From positions 1 to 48,519 of the forward strand of contig DAOPZJ010000015.1 in assembly GCA_035353335.1 (NCBI GenBank): DNA of 48,519 bases, read 5' to 3'. The position numbers and the translations under genes are program-made. The first letter of the stretch is position 1; each line of letters opens with the position of its first letter. Below the pieces are notes generated by a model. The model had not been told where the DNA came from and ran no database searches. It was given only the letters and a program-made list of their open reading frames with translations. This DNA is from Oscillospiraceae bacterium (lineage in GTDB: Bacteria; Bacillota; Clostridia; Oscillospirales; JAKOTC01). Positions 31,980 through 39,682 of the stretch are shown here, piece after piece.

Positions 31980-32468
31980 TTAAAACAATTTTACCTTTTT
32001 CGGTTCTTCTTTTTCCCGCTCCTCCCGGTCTTTTTTCACAAGGATCAGATTGAGCAGCGCAAACACCCACCCGGTTGACAGAATCACAATCAAAATTGCA
32101 ATGCCGGTGCTGCCGACGGGCGTCAGAATCACTCCGAAACCCGCGAAAAAGCTGATTGCCCCCAACACCAGCACATATCGGCTCGGCAGGAGATATTTTT
32201 CGTTTCCTCCCGGGATCAGATAGTGATTATAGGTATTAAAACTCTTCATCGCGCAAACGATCATCGCGATTGAAGTGAGCAGAACCAATCCGAATATCAA
32301 AAAACTGAGGATTCCGGCAAAGCTCATCAGCTGCTCTTTCATTCCGTTTCGCCTTCCCAACATCGAAATCAGGGAAAGCCCCGTAAAAAAGACAATAAAA
32401 AAACCCAGCATGGACTGAAGAAACATCACGATGCCCGAAATTTTTAGAATGATGGGCCCCTTGGCCAT
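31980..32468 (-). CDS. Four-helix membrane protein of unknown function
   Basis: A 162-residue protein with four predicted membrane helices (LKISGIVMFLQSMLGFFIVFF, SFAGILSFLIFGLVLLTSIAMIV, YVLVLGAISFFAGFGVIL and TGIAILIVILSTGWVFALLNLIL). It ends in a charged tail, KKDREEREKEEPKKVKLF. The fold is not recognised. It has a near-consensus promoter at 32543-32571 and is a separate transcription unit convergent with trpS. Length and composition are unremarkable. Confidence 0.7.
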   Translation of the reverse strand: MAKGPIILKISGIVMFLQSMLGFFIVFFTGLSLISMLGRRNGMKEQLMSFAGILSFLIFGLVLLTSIAMIVCAMKSFNTYNHYLIPGGNEKYLLPSRYVLVLGAISFFAGFGVILTPVGSTGIAILIVILSTGWVFALLNLILVKKDREEREKEEPKKVKLF

Positions 32469-32542
32469 AACGCTCCCTCCCCGCTGAATCGAAATCTTAT
32501 GATGCTGCCGCCGCTTTGATTCGTCCCGGTTCGTTTATCTGT

Positions 32543-32571
32543 ATCATATCTCCGAATTTTTCGGTTGTCAA
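32543..32571 (-). promoter_or_regulatory. Sigma-A-type promoter of the four-helix membrane protein
   Basis: Minus strand: perfect TTGACA (32571-32566), 17-bp spacer, TATGAT (32548-32543), about 75 bp before the ATG. Confidence 0.72.
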
Positions 32572-32581
32572 GTTCCCTCTT

Positions 32582-32614
32582 TAAAAATAAAAGCGCCGTT
32601 CCAAAACGGCGCTT
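32582..32614 (-). terminator. Intrinsic terminator of the solute-binding protein gene
   Basis: Perfect 10-bp inverted repeat AAGCGCCGTT / AACGGCGCTT with a 4-base loop, followed on the minus strand by TTTATTTTTAA. It lies 34 bp beyond the stop codon of the solute-binding protein gene. Confidence 0.85.
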
Positions 32615-32647
32615 CCATCATTTGCTTTTTATGGTTTTTATCTCTTT

Positions 32648-34315
32648 TCACTGTAGAATTTGCGCGTTCTGCAGACCGAGCGCGGCGTTCGATTCTTTCA
32701 AAACATCCGCGACGCCGTAAAACACCGCATCTTCACGATAGGATTTCAAGCTCTCCGCTATCGTCGCTTTTTCGAAAATAACCGCCCTGTACAGCTGTCC
32801 GTAGACGTTGCGCCGGAGCAGTTTCGCCGATTCCTCATAAGCGGGGCCGCCCGGAGCATAGTAAGCCGGAACTTCGACCATCAGTTTCTGTGCCTGATAC
32901 CGGTCGATATAGCCGTCGATCTTCTTTTTTAAGCCCGTAAGGACTTCTGCGTATTCCGCTCCGCTTTTGCCGGCGGACACCGCGAAACGTTCGCCCAGTG
33001 AATTTTGATAATATCCGCCCAAATTCGGGCATGCGCCGAGTTCGGTATTGCCGATTGCGATTCCGTATAACGGGTCATAGGCAGGCGCGGTGCAGGTGCC
33101 GTCGCTTTGGAGCGTATAAGCCCCGTCTCCGAAATTGCACTCCAGATAACTCGCGCCGTTCAACCCGTAACATAAATCCACAAACCGGTTGATCACCTGA
33201 TTCGGCATCGGCGTCGCGGAAGTCATGACATACCCGTAAACCGAATTTGAATAGGTGAGCGGATGCTCTGTGCTGAGCGGCGGCATCGGCTCGAACACTT
33301 CGGAAGCCCACTGCAAAACTTCTTTGTTCATGGGATCAAAGGGCTTTCCGGTGATTCGCTCGTAATTCGCGGCCGCATAGGTCAGTCCGGCTTCGAGAAG
33401 CGCTTTCGGATTGGTCATATAAATGGTGCCGTATTTGCCGGCCATCGCGTCTTCGCTGATTTGATCGAAATTGTAGTAGGCGGAGGAATCGGGATCGATG
33501 ACCCCGTCGGCGAAAAGCTGTTTCAGATAAGTCAGCGCCTGTTCGGCGTTTCCTTTGAACAGCGCGTCGGCAATGCAGCCGAGTTCGGGGTCATAGCCGA
33601 GCGTCGTGCTTGTCGTTTGGTCGAAATATAACCCGAACGCCTGCATGATCTGGGTATTAAAAGCCGGATTGAAAAAGCACAGCAAAAAATCGTTCCCGAC
33701 GACGCCGTCCCCGTTCATATCGTTTAAAAGAAATTGTTTGCCGACGTTCTCAAACTCGGCAAGCGTCTTCGGCATCTGAAGCCCGAGCTGTTTGAGCCAC
33801 TGCGTGTTGACCGCGAGTTCCCGGTTCAAACTGAGGCCGCTGCCGATCACACTGTCCGGCGAATAGGGGATCGCGTAGATATTGCCTTCAATTTTGAAGG
33901 TGTTTCGAAATTCCTCCGGCAGCGCAAGCCAGGAAGTGTTTTTGGCGAGATAGCCGTCGAGCGGCAATATTTTGCCTTCATGCGCCAGTTCTTTGATCTT
34001 GAGGGGATTGTCGAGCAGCACAAGGCCCTCCCGCTCTCCGTTCGCGGCCAGTTCGGTGCTCTGTCCGATCTGCTCGTTGTAAATCGTGAAGTCCGTATTG
34101 CTGTGCACCGACATATATTCGATCCACGCGTCTCTCGTGTCTTTGTCGTAGTAGTAGCTGTATTCGTTTTGAGAGACAAAACTGTAATAATTCGTAACGC
34201 TGATGCCCACCTGTTCGGTCGGCGACACCGGCGGATTGGCCGAACCGCCTTTTCCCGAACAGCCCGCCGAAAAGAATATCAGCGCCATAAACGCGGCGGT
34301 TATTTTTTTCATCAT
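32648..34315 (-). CDS. ABC transporter extracellular solute-binding lipoprotein
   Basis: A 555-residue lipoprotein: signal MKKITAAFMALIFFSAGC, with lipidated Cys near residue 19, then a Gly/Ser linker and a two-lobed binding domain. NDMNGDGVVGND (about residues 200-210) resembles a calcium-binding loop of large oligosaccharide-binding proteins. GGAGGG lies 5 bp before the ATG. No permease or ATPase gene is adjacent; the next genes are a membrane protein of unknown function and a dehydrogenase. It may supply a transporter encoded elsewhere. The gene has its own promoter and a strong terminator. Family assignment is firm in general but the substrate is unknown. Confidence 0.85.
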   Translation of the reverse strand: MMKKITAAFMALIFFSAGCSGKGGSANPPVSPTEQVGISVTNYYSFVSQNEYSYYYDKDTRDAWIEYMSVHSNTDFTIYNEQIGQSTELAANGEREGLVLLDNPLKIKELAHEGKILPLDGYLAKNTSWLALPEEFRNTFKIEGNIYAIPYSPDSVIGSGLSLNRELAVNTQWLKQLGLQMPKTLAEFENVGKQFLLNDMNGDGVVGNDFLLCFFNPAFNTQIMQAFGLYFDQTTSTTLGYDPELGCIADALFKGNAEQALTYLKQLFADGVIDPDSSAYYNFDQISEDAMAGKYGTIYMTNPKALLEAGLTYAAANYERITGKPFDPMNKEVLQWASEVFEPMPPLSTEHPLTYSNSVYGYVMTSATPMPNQVINRFVDLCYGLNGASYLECNFGDGAYTLQSDGTCTAPAYDPLYGIAIGNTELGACPNLGGYYQNSLGERFAVSAGKSGAEYAEVLTGLKKKIDGYIDRYQAQKLMVEVPAYYAPGGPAYEESAKLLRRNVYGQLYRAVIFEKATIAESLKSYREDAVFYGVADVLKESNAALGLQNAQILQ

Positions 34316-34376
34316 AGTCCCTCCGTCACTCCGCCGTTTTAAGACAGATTTTCGCCTTTCAATCGCTCTTGAAATG

Positions 34377-34404
34377 ATTATATCTGCGTTTCTTGAAAAG
34401 TCAA
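34377..34404 (-). promoter_or_regulatory. Sigma-A-type promoter of the solute-binding protein gene
   Basis: Minus strand: TTGACT (34404-34399), 16-bp spacer, TATAAT (34382-34377), about 62 bp before the ATG. The -35 directly abuts the T tract of the terminator at 34405-34434. Confidence 0.68.
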
Positions 34405-34434
34405 TAAAAAAGCGCCGTTATGACACGACGCTTT
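34405..34434 (-). terminator. Intrinsic terminator of the hydroxyacid dehydrogenase gene
   Basis: On the minus strand AAGCGTCGT / ACGGCGCTT pair with one mismatch around a six-base loop, followed by TTTTTT. It ends transcription coming from 34585-35532 just before the next promoter. Confidence 0.75.
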
Positions 34435-34506
34435 ACTTGCGGATTACCACATTGGGAGCGCCTGCAGTGCGCACAACGGCCAATACCGTTCCCTGCAGAA
34501 GTACGG

Positions 34507-34530
34507 CGGGCGATCACAGATCGCCCCTAC
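34507..34530 (-). repeat. Single palindromic unit related to the 13 kb repeat
   Basis: On the minus strand GTAGGGGCGAT, a 5-base loop, ATCGCCCG. The unit at 13135-13158 has the same 24-bp length, identical arms and a different loop. It lies in the 269-bp gap (34316-34584), which also holds the terminator and promoter of its neighbours and no gene. Confidence 0.7.
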
Positions 34531-34584
34531 GGGCTGGAGTGTCACTGCGTATTTTTAACTGCCAACTATTCACTTGGAATTCCG

Positions 34585-35532
34585 CTAACTCACAACATTG
34601 ACCGGCTTTCCGTCTAAAAACGCCTTCATATTGCTTGCCACCAAACCGATCAGCCGCTGGCGCGCTTCTTTGGAAGCCCATGCGGTATGCGGGGTGATCA
34701 CGCAGTTCTTGGCGCTGAGCAGCGGATTATCGGCCTTCATCGGCTCGACCGTCAGCACATCAAGGCCTGCCGCGGCGATTTTGCCGGAATTGAGCGCGTC
34801 GGCCAACTCCGGCTCATTGACGACCCCGCCCCGGGACGTGTTGATCAGCACCGCGGTCGGCTTCATCAGCGCGAGCGTGTCTTTGTTGACCAGTTCTTTG
34901 GTCTGCGGAGTCAGCGGGCTGTGAATCGTCAGATAATCGGAACGCGCGAACAGTTCTTCTTTGCTCACGAGTTCATAAGGGCAGTTCTCGGGTTTTGTTC
35001 GCGTGCAGACGATCACCTTCATGCCGAACGCGTCGGCCGCTTTGGCGACCGATTTGCCGATGCTGCCGTATCCGAAGATGCCCAGGGTCTTGTCTTTGAT
35101 CTCGGTGATCGGATAAGGAAAATAAGAAAACGCCAGCGACCTGACCCAGTCGCCGTTATGCACCGACCGGTCGTATTGCCCGATGCTGCCCGCAATCTGC
35201 AGCAGCAGCGCGAACACATGTTGCGTGACCGAGTCGGTCGAATATCCCGGCGCGTTGCAGACCGTAATCCCATGCCGTCTCGCGGCTTCGAGATCGATGT
35301 TGTTATATCCCGTCGCAAAAAGGCCGACGTATTTGATGTTTTTGCACTGCGCAAAAATTTCCCCGGTCAAAACTGCCTTGTTGACCAAAACGATATCGGC
35401 GTCCCCGATGGTTTCGGCCAAATCTTTCGGCGGGACGATGTCGTGAAAAGTCACGTCGCCGAGCGCCTCGATGGCGGAAAAATCGACGTCACCGACCGTG
35501 AGCGTGCATTTGTCAAATAAGCTGATTTTCAT
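34585..35532 (-). CDS. D-2-hydroxyacid dehydrogenase (glycerate/hydroxypyruvate reductase-like)
   Basis: A 315-residue NAD(P)-dependent enzyme. The Rossmann motif GIFGYGSIGKSVAKAADAFG is at about 147-166. The catalytic triad Arg-Glu-His is seen in INTSRGGVVNEPEL, GLDVLTVEPM and TPHTAW. VGLFATGYNNIDLEAARRHGITVCNAPGYSTDSVTQHVFALLL is typical of the family. It may reduce hydroxypyruvate, glyoxylate or another 2-keto acid; the sequence cannot tell. There is a good promoter (35563-35591), GGAGGA before the ATG, and a terminator after it, so it forms a single-gene unit divergent from spoIIE. Confidence 0.92.
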   Translation of the reverse strand: MKISLFDKCTLTVGDVDFSAIEALGDVTFHDIVPPKDLAETIGDADIVLVNKAVLTGEIFAQCKNIKYVGLFATGYNNIDLEAARRHGITVCNAPGYSTDSVTQHVFALLLQIAGSIGQYDRSVHNGDWVRSLAFSYFPYPITEIKDKTLGIFGYGSIGKSVAKAADAFGMKVIVCTRTKPENCPYELVSKEELFARSDYLTIHSPLTPQTKELVNKDTLALMKPTAVLINTSRGGVVNEPELADALNSGKIAAAGLDVLTVEPMKADNPLLSAKNCVITPHTAWASKEARQRLIGLVASNMKAFLDGKPVNVVS

Positions 35533-35562
35533 AAAACGGTTCCTCCGGGAAAATATACAGCC

Positions 35563-35591
35563 ATTATATCGTAAAACCGCTCTTATTTCAA
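35563..35591 (-). promoter_or_regulatory. Sigma-A-type promoter of the hydroxyacid dehydrogenase
   Basis: Minus strand: TTGAAA (35591-35586), 17-bp spacer, TATAAT (35568-35563), about 30 bp before the start codon. Confidence 0.72.
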
Positions 35592-35677
35592 GGCAAATAT
35601 GGTGACAACGGTTTTACCTGATCTGCGCCGCCGGCTGCACGAATCATCCCCTAAAAAAAATTAATTTACTCCCACCC

Positions 35678-35711
35678 TTCGACCGAATCTGCCTGATTTG
35701 CAGATTATCAT
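35678..35711 (+). promoter_or_regulatory. Candidate Spo0A-dependent promoter of spoIIE
   Basis: TTCGACC (35678-35684) differs by one base from the Spo0A box TTCGACA. It lies 21 bp before a TATCAT -10 (35706-35711), the long spacing known for Spo0A-activated sigma-A promoters such as B. subtilis spoIIE and spoIIG. The start codon is about 32 bp further on. The same spacing is seen at spoIIGA here. Confidence 0.5.
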
Positions 35712-35743
35712 AAATCTACGGCTTGTCCGTGGAGGGAAAAGAG

Positions 35744-37927
35744 ATGGAGAGAATCTTACAGAGAGTAAAAGTGTTTTTCTCCGCAAGAATAGAAATAAAA
35801 GCGGGCATCAGAACGGCACTTTTATGGGCTGCGCTCGGATTCGGCGCGGCGTTTTTCAAAGTGGGCAACGGCTATACCCCGTTTGCAGCCGCCTTATGCG
35901 GCGCATTGCCGTTTACCGGCGGTATCGCGGCCGCAGCCGGCGCGTTGATCGCCGGAATCGTGATTCTGCCCGATGTGCAGGGCGGCGTCATTATGATGTC
36001 CGTCGGGCTTGCGCTTGCCGCAAGGCTGTTTTTCCGTCAAAAATCCCGTTTTTGGGGTATTTTCACGGCAGCGGCCGCGGCGCTTGCCGCTTCCGTTCTG
36101 CTCAAATATCTGCCCGATAAAACGGTTTTCACCCTGCTCGGCGCGATTTTCGAGGGGCTTCTGACGCTCGGCGTCTGCTTTTTGGTGAGCCCTCTGAATT
36201 TCACGGCGGCGTTTTCCGACAGGGCTTCGGGACTCGCCGCGTTTGTGATTTTATTTGCGGTCTGCGCCGCTCCGGGCAGCGCCGGCTTCGGCGGCCTCGC
36301 CCTGGGAAGAATCATTGCCGTCGCCGCGTTTTTATTGTTGATCCGCGACGCCAATCCCTTATACGCGGCCGCCATCGGCGCGGTCGGCGGATTCATTCTG
36401 ACTTGCACCTCGAAAAATATGATGGTGCTGTCGCCTGCCCTCGCGCTTGCGGCCTATGCGTTCTGCGCATTTCGAAGGAGTGCTTACGGGCGCTCCTTTT
36501 TGTTTTTCGGAGTTTCGTCGCTGGTCTTAATCGCCTGTTCGGACGCTTACGACGCCTTGATCTGCATCTATGAAGTCGGCATCTCGGCGTTGGTGTCTTC
36601 TTCGGTTCCGATCAAGCTCTATGAAAAGCTGAAGCGTGAAAAAGGCCGCCCGCCGGTTCAGGAGAGCCCCGAGGCAAAACGGCTGTTTGCGCTCTCGGAT
36701 GCGATGCGCGAGGTCTACTGTGATCTGCATGAGGCCGATAACCGGCTTTCGGCGCTGAAAACGCCCATCGTAACACCCGAGACCATTGCGCGGGAGGTCT
36801 GTCTGTCCTGCCGGCGCAAAAACTATTGTTGGAATCTCTCCTATATAAACACGGAAAAAAATCTGCGCGCGGCGATTCGTCAGAGCGAAGATCAAAATCT
36901 CTTTAGAGATGCAGACCTGTCCTTCTGCATAAAGCAAGAGCAGATTCATAAGATGATTGAGGCGGGCGGAGCGGTTGGGGAGAACCTCAGCGCCCGCCGA
37001 AATCCCTGCGAACAGTTCGGAATGATGTCCGATTTATTGCTCGCGGCGGCGCAAAACGCCGATTTTACGGGCGAGGACGAATACCTCAAATCCGCGCTCT
37101 CGGGTTTGCTGCGCCGTTTGAAGCTCGATCAAATCTCTTTGTCGGCCCTCTCGAACGGAAAATCCCTGCGGCTGCATATCATCTGCGTCAATGCGCCTTC
37201 CGCTTCCGACCTTCAGCAGATCTCAATGCTCATAGAGAAACATACCGGCAAAAAGCTTAATAAGGTCAGAATCGAGCGCGCAGCAGGCGGTTACGAGGTT
37301 ACCGCAGAGAGCGCGCCTGCCGTAAAAGTCGATTTCGCGCTTGCCCAGCGCAGCGCAGACGGCATCTGCAGCGGCGATATCTGCCGGATATTGCCCGAGC
37401 GCGGGCTGTTCATCCTCTCCGACGGGATGGGCACCGGCCCGAGGGCAGCGCTCGACGGAAATATGGCGGTTTCCGTTTTTGAAAAGCTCTATTGCGCGGG
37501 CGCGGGAATCGACATCTCTCTGCGCTGCGCAAACAGCGCGCTTGCCTCCCGCACCGACAACGAAGCGCTGGCGACTTTCGATGCGCTGCTCATCGACGAC
37601 GGCACGGGCGAAGCTGAATTTGTCAAGGCGGGCGCGTTTCTGAGTTATGTGATGCGCGACGGCAGCATTTCGAAAATCGAGGGCGATACCCTGCCGATCG
37701 GAATTTTCGGAGAACCCCAGCTTTTCCGTAAAAAAATACGCCTTCAAAAAGGCGATATTCTCGTAATGGCTTCGGACGGCATCGCCGACGAAGAACTTCC
37801 CGCGGCCTGCCTGTGCGATAAAAAAGAGCGGTCACTCAAGGCTTTCTGCGAGGGACTCGCCGAGGAAGCCAAAGACCGCAGCGATAAAAAAGACGATATC
37901 ACCGTTCTTGCGATCGAGGTGAGCTGA
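35744..37927 (+). CDS. spoIIE: Stage II sporulation protein E (SpoIIE phosphatase)
   Basis: A 727-residue membrane phosphatase. It dephosphorylates SpoIIAA to release sigma-F in the forespore and helps place the polar septum. The N-terminal third has about ten membrane helices (residues 25-300). The central part contains two cysteine clusters (CLSCRRKNYC ... ), and the C-terminal PP2C domain begins near residue 545, with SDGMGTGPRAALDG (about 558-571), DALLIDDGTGEAEFVKAG and VMASDGIADE. The ATG is chosen because GGAGGG lies 8 bp before it. It stands alone, with no tilS, hpt or ftsH gene beside it. Divergent from the dehydrogenase. Confidence 0.96.
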   Translation: MERILQRVKVFFSARIEIKAGIRTALLWAALGFGAAFFKVGNGYTPFAAALCGALPFTGGIAAAAGALIAGIVILPDVQGGVIMMSVGLALAARLFFRQKSRFWGIFTAAAAALAASVLLKYLPDKTVFTLLGAIFEGLLTLGVCFLVSPLNFTAAFSDRASGLAAFVILFAVCAAPGSAGFGGLALGRIIAVAAFLLLIRDANPLYAAAIGAVGGFILTCTSKNMMVLSPALALAAYAFCAFRRSAYGRSFLFFGVSSLVLIACSDAYDALICIYEVGISALVSSSVPIKLYEKLKREKGRPPVQESPEAKRLFALSDAMREVYCDLHEADNRLSALKTPIVTPETIAREVCLSCRRKNYCWNLSYINTEKNLRAAIRQSEDQNLFRDADLSFCIKQEQIHKMIEAGGAVGENLSARRNPCEQFGMMSDLLLAAAQNADFTGEDEYLKSALSGLLRRLKLDQISLSALSNGKSLRLHIICVNAPSASDLQQISMLIEKHTGKKLNKVRIERAAGGYEVTAESAPAVKVDFALAQRSADGICSGDICRILPERGLFILSDGMGTGPRAALDGNMAVSVFEKLYCAGAGIDISLRCANSALASRTDNEALATFDALLIDDGTGEAEFVKAGAFLSYVMRDGSISKIEGDTLPIGIFGEPQLFRKKIRLQKGDILVMASDGIADEELPAACLCDKKERSLKAFCEGLAEEAKDRSDKKDDITVLAIEVS

Positions 37928-38012
37928 TTGTTTTCCCAACTGCTGCGGATTTGCAGCGTATCGTATTTGAAACAGTTGTATCGCTATCTGCGTTACATAT
38001 TAAATTCATAAA

Positions 38013-38603
38013 TTATTCGGTGATATAGCCCTTTCGGATACAGTCATCGATTGATTTGACGATAAAATCCCAGATGTCGGGCATTGCGGCGCGAATCGGG
38101 TCCATGCGTTTATAGACCTGCGCGGCGGTGACGCCGTGCCGTTTCCAGGTATGCCCCTCGGTCATGAGGTTATTGACAAACGGCTGCAGCCGGTCGATCG
38201 CGCAGGCGTATTTGGCGTCCGGGGTCCGCTCGGCGTCGAACTCCTCCCATAACGCCCGGATCTCCTGCCCCTGATCCTGCGGCAACAAGGAAAAAAGCTT
38301 GTCGGCAGCGGCTTCTTCGCGCTGCTGTTTATCGGTGTTGCCGGCGGCGTCATAGGCGAACGTGTCCCCTGCGTATATCTCAATCAAATCGTGCACCAGC
38401 GCCATTTTGACCACCCGGTTGAAATCGACGCTTCGATCCGCGCAGTGTTCAGCCAACATCATTGCCATCACGGCAAAATGCCACGAGTGCGAGGCGTCGT
38501 CCTCGCGCCGGGATTTATCGATTAAAACGGTCTGCCGGAAAACCGACTTCATTTTGTCGATCTCGGCTAAGAATTTCAGTTGCTGTTCAAACCGCTCGTC
38601 CAT
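38013..38603 (-). CDS. HD-domain phosphohydrolase (YfbR/HDDC2-like)
   Basis: A 196-residue protein with the metal-binding HD signature: HSWHFAVMAMMLAEH at about 38-52 and ALVHDLIEIYAGDTFAYD at about 68-85 (H ... HD ... D). Size and motif spacing fit the group of 5'-deoxynucleotidases and similar small HD hydrolases. It starts 15 bp after the metallo-beta-lactamase-fold gene, so the two form an operon. GAGGAG stands before the ATG. The substrate is inferred only from the family and may be deoxynucleoside monophosphates. Confidence 0.85.
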   Translation of the reverse strand: MDERFEQQLKFLAEIDKMKSVFRQTVLIDKSRREDDASHSWHFAVMAMMLAEHCADRSVDFNRVVKMALVHDLIEIYAGDTFAYDAAGNTDKQQREEAAADKLFSLLPQDQGQEIRALWEEFDAERTPDAKYACAIDRLQPFVNNLMTEGHTWKRHGVTAAQVYKRMDPIRAAMPDIWDFIVKSIDDCIRKGYITE

Positions 38604-38618
38604 TTTATATATTGCTCC

Positions 38619-39527
38619 TCACTCGATTGACTTCTGCGTATTCACCCTGAGTTTCCCTTCGCTCTGGGTGCAGATGATTCTGCCGTTGTGTCTGGTGTCA
38701 CAGACCTTTGCTCCGAGTTCGCCGAGCCGCCCGACGACGGTCTCCGTCAGATAATCGTCCTCGGCATCTGCCCGCGCGGTGATCAGCGCGATTTGGGGCG
38801 AGACCGCGCGCAAAAAATCCATGCCCGAAGAAGTTGTTCCGCCGTGGTGCGCGACTTTTAAAATATCGCAGTCGAGAAGCGCCGCAATCTGCGGATTTTC
38901 GAGCATCTTTTTTTCCTCGGCAACCGTGGTGTCGCCGGTAAGGAGCACCGATACGTCGCCGCAGTCGGCCCTGACGACCGCCGACCAGGCGTTGAGTTCG
39001 TCGTGGTCATTTCCGATCGGCGCAAGCACCGTCAGCTTGATATCGCCGTTGACGTCATAAACGTCGCCCGCTTTACAGGAGAGCTTTTTTACTCCGTTGT
39101 CTGTTACGGCCTGATTGAAATCTCTGACGGTCGGCAAATCCTCTGTCTGATTTTCGGGGATATCGGGCTCTATCAGCGCGTCGACTTGAATCGATTCCTC
39201 ATTCAACACATCGTCAAGCCCGCCGATGTGGTCGGAATGCGGATGACTCGCGATCATCACGTCGATGTGGGTGATTTTTTGCGCCAGTAAAAAACCGACC
39301 ACGTCGCCGGCGTCGGAATTTTCGCCGCCGTCGCATAACACCACCGAACCGCCGCTCTGTAATACAATGCAGTCGGCTTTATCGAGCCCCAGTACCGTCA
39401 GCGTGAACTCGGAAGAAAAGACCTTCGGCTGTTCGGCCGAACAATTCCGCTCATAAAGATATATGCCGATCGAAAGCACCGCCGCGAGCAGCAGCGTAAT
39501 CAGTCGTTTTGTCGTCTGTTTTTTCAT
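38619..39527 (-). CDS. Exported metallo-beta-lactamase-fold hydrolase (ComEC C-terminal-like)
   Basis: A 302-residue protein with an N-terminal hydrophobic segment (LITLLLAAVLSIGIYLY, no clear cleavage site or lipobox), then a metallo-beta-lactamase domain with SHPHSDHIGG (H95, H97, D99, H100), the later TGDT and VAHHGG. This is the arrangement of the nuclease-like domain of ComEC, found alone here as a small anchored protein. The other ComEC parts are absent. It is cotranscribed with the HD gene. Possible roles are extracellular DNA or nucleotide hydrolysis, but this is inference. Confidence 0.85.
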   Translation of the reverse strand: MKKQTTKRLITLLLAAVLSIGIYLYERNCSAEQPKVFSSEFTLTVLGLDKADCIVLQSGGSVVLCDGGENSDAGDVVGFLLAQKITHIDVMIASHPHSDHIGGLDDVLNEESIQVDALIEPDIPENQTEDLPTVRDFNQAVTDNGVKKLSCKAGDVYDVNGDIKLTVLAPIGNDHDELNAWSAVVRADCGDVSVLLTGDTTVAEEKKMLENPQIAALLDCDILKVAHHGGTTSSGMDFLRAVSPQIALITARADAEDDYLTETVVGRLGELGAKVCDTRHNGRIICTQSEGKLRVNTQKSIE

Positions 39528-39682
39528 GCTGCTCCGCTGACCTCGGCTTTCAAAAGTGTAAAGTTTAAAGTTGACCTATATCGCCTATTCGTATATATAT
39601 TATTATATTATACTATATGTATTTTTTATACTCGCTGCATAGGTTTTTACCATATGTCTTTACATTTTAAGTTTTACGTTTT
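39528..39682. other. AT-rich spacer upstream of the metallo-hydrolase
   Basis: No gene. The middle (39590-39635) is nearly pure A and T with several TATAAT-like strings and would melt easily; a minus-strand promoter for the metallo-hydrolase is likely here but no single -10/-35 pair stands out. The stretch AGTGTAAAGTTTAAAGTT (39557 on) resembles, in opposite orientation, the bases at 31930-31960, so a short repeat may be involved. Confidence 0.4.

Noticed and set aside
37940..37958. Hairpin GCTGC/GCAGC between spoIIE and the HD gene as terminator
   Set aside because: Five pairs only and no T tract on either strand.
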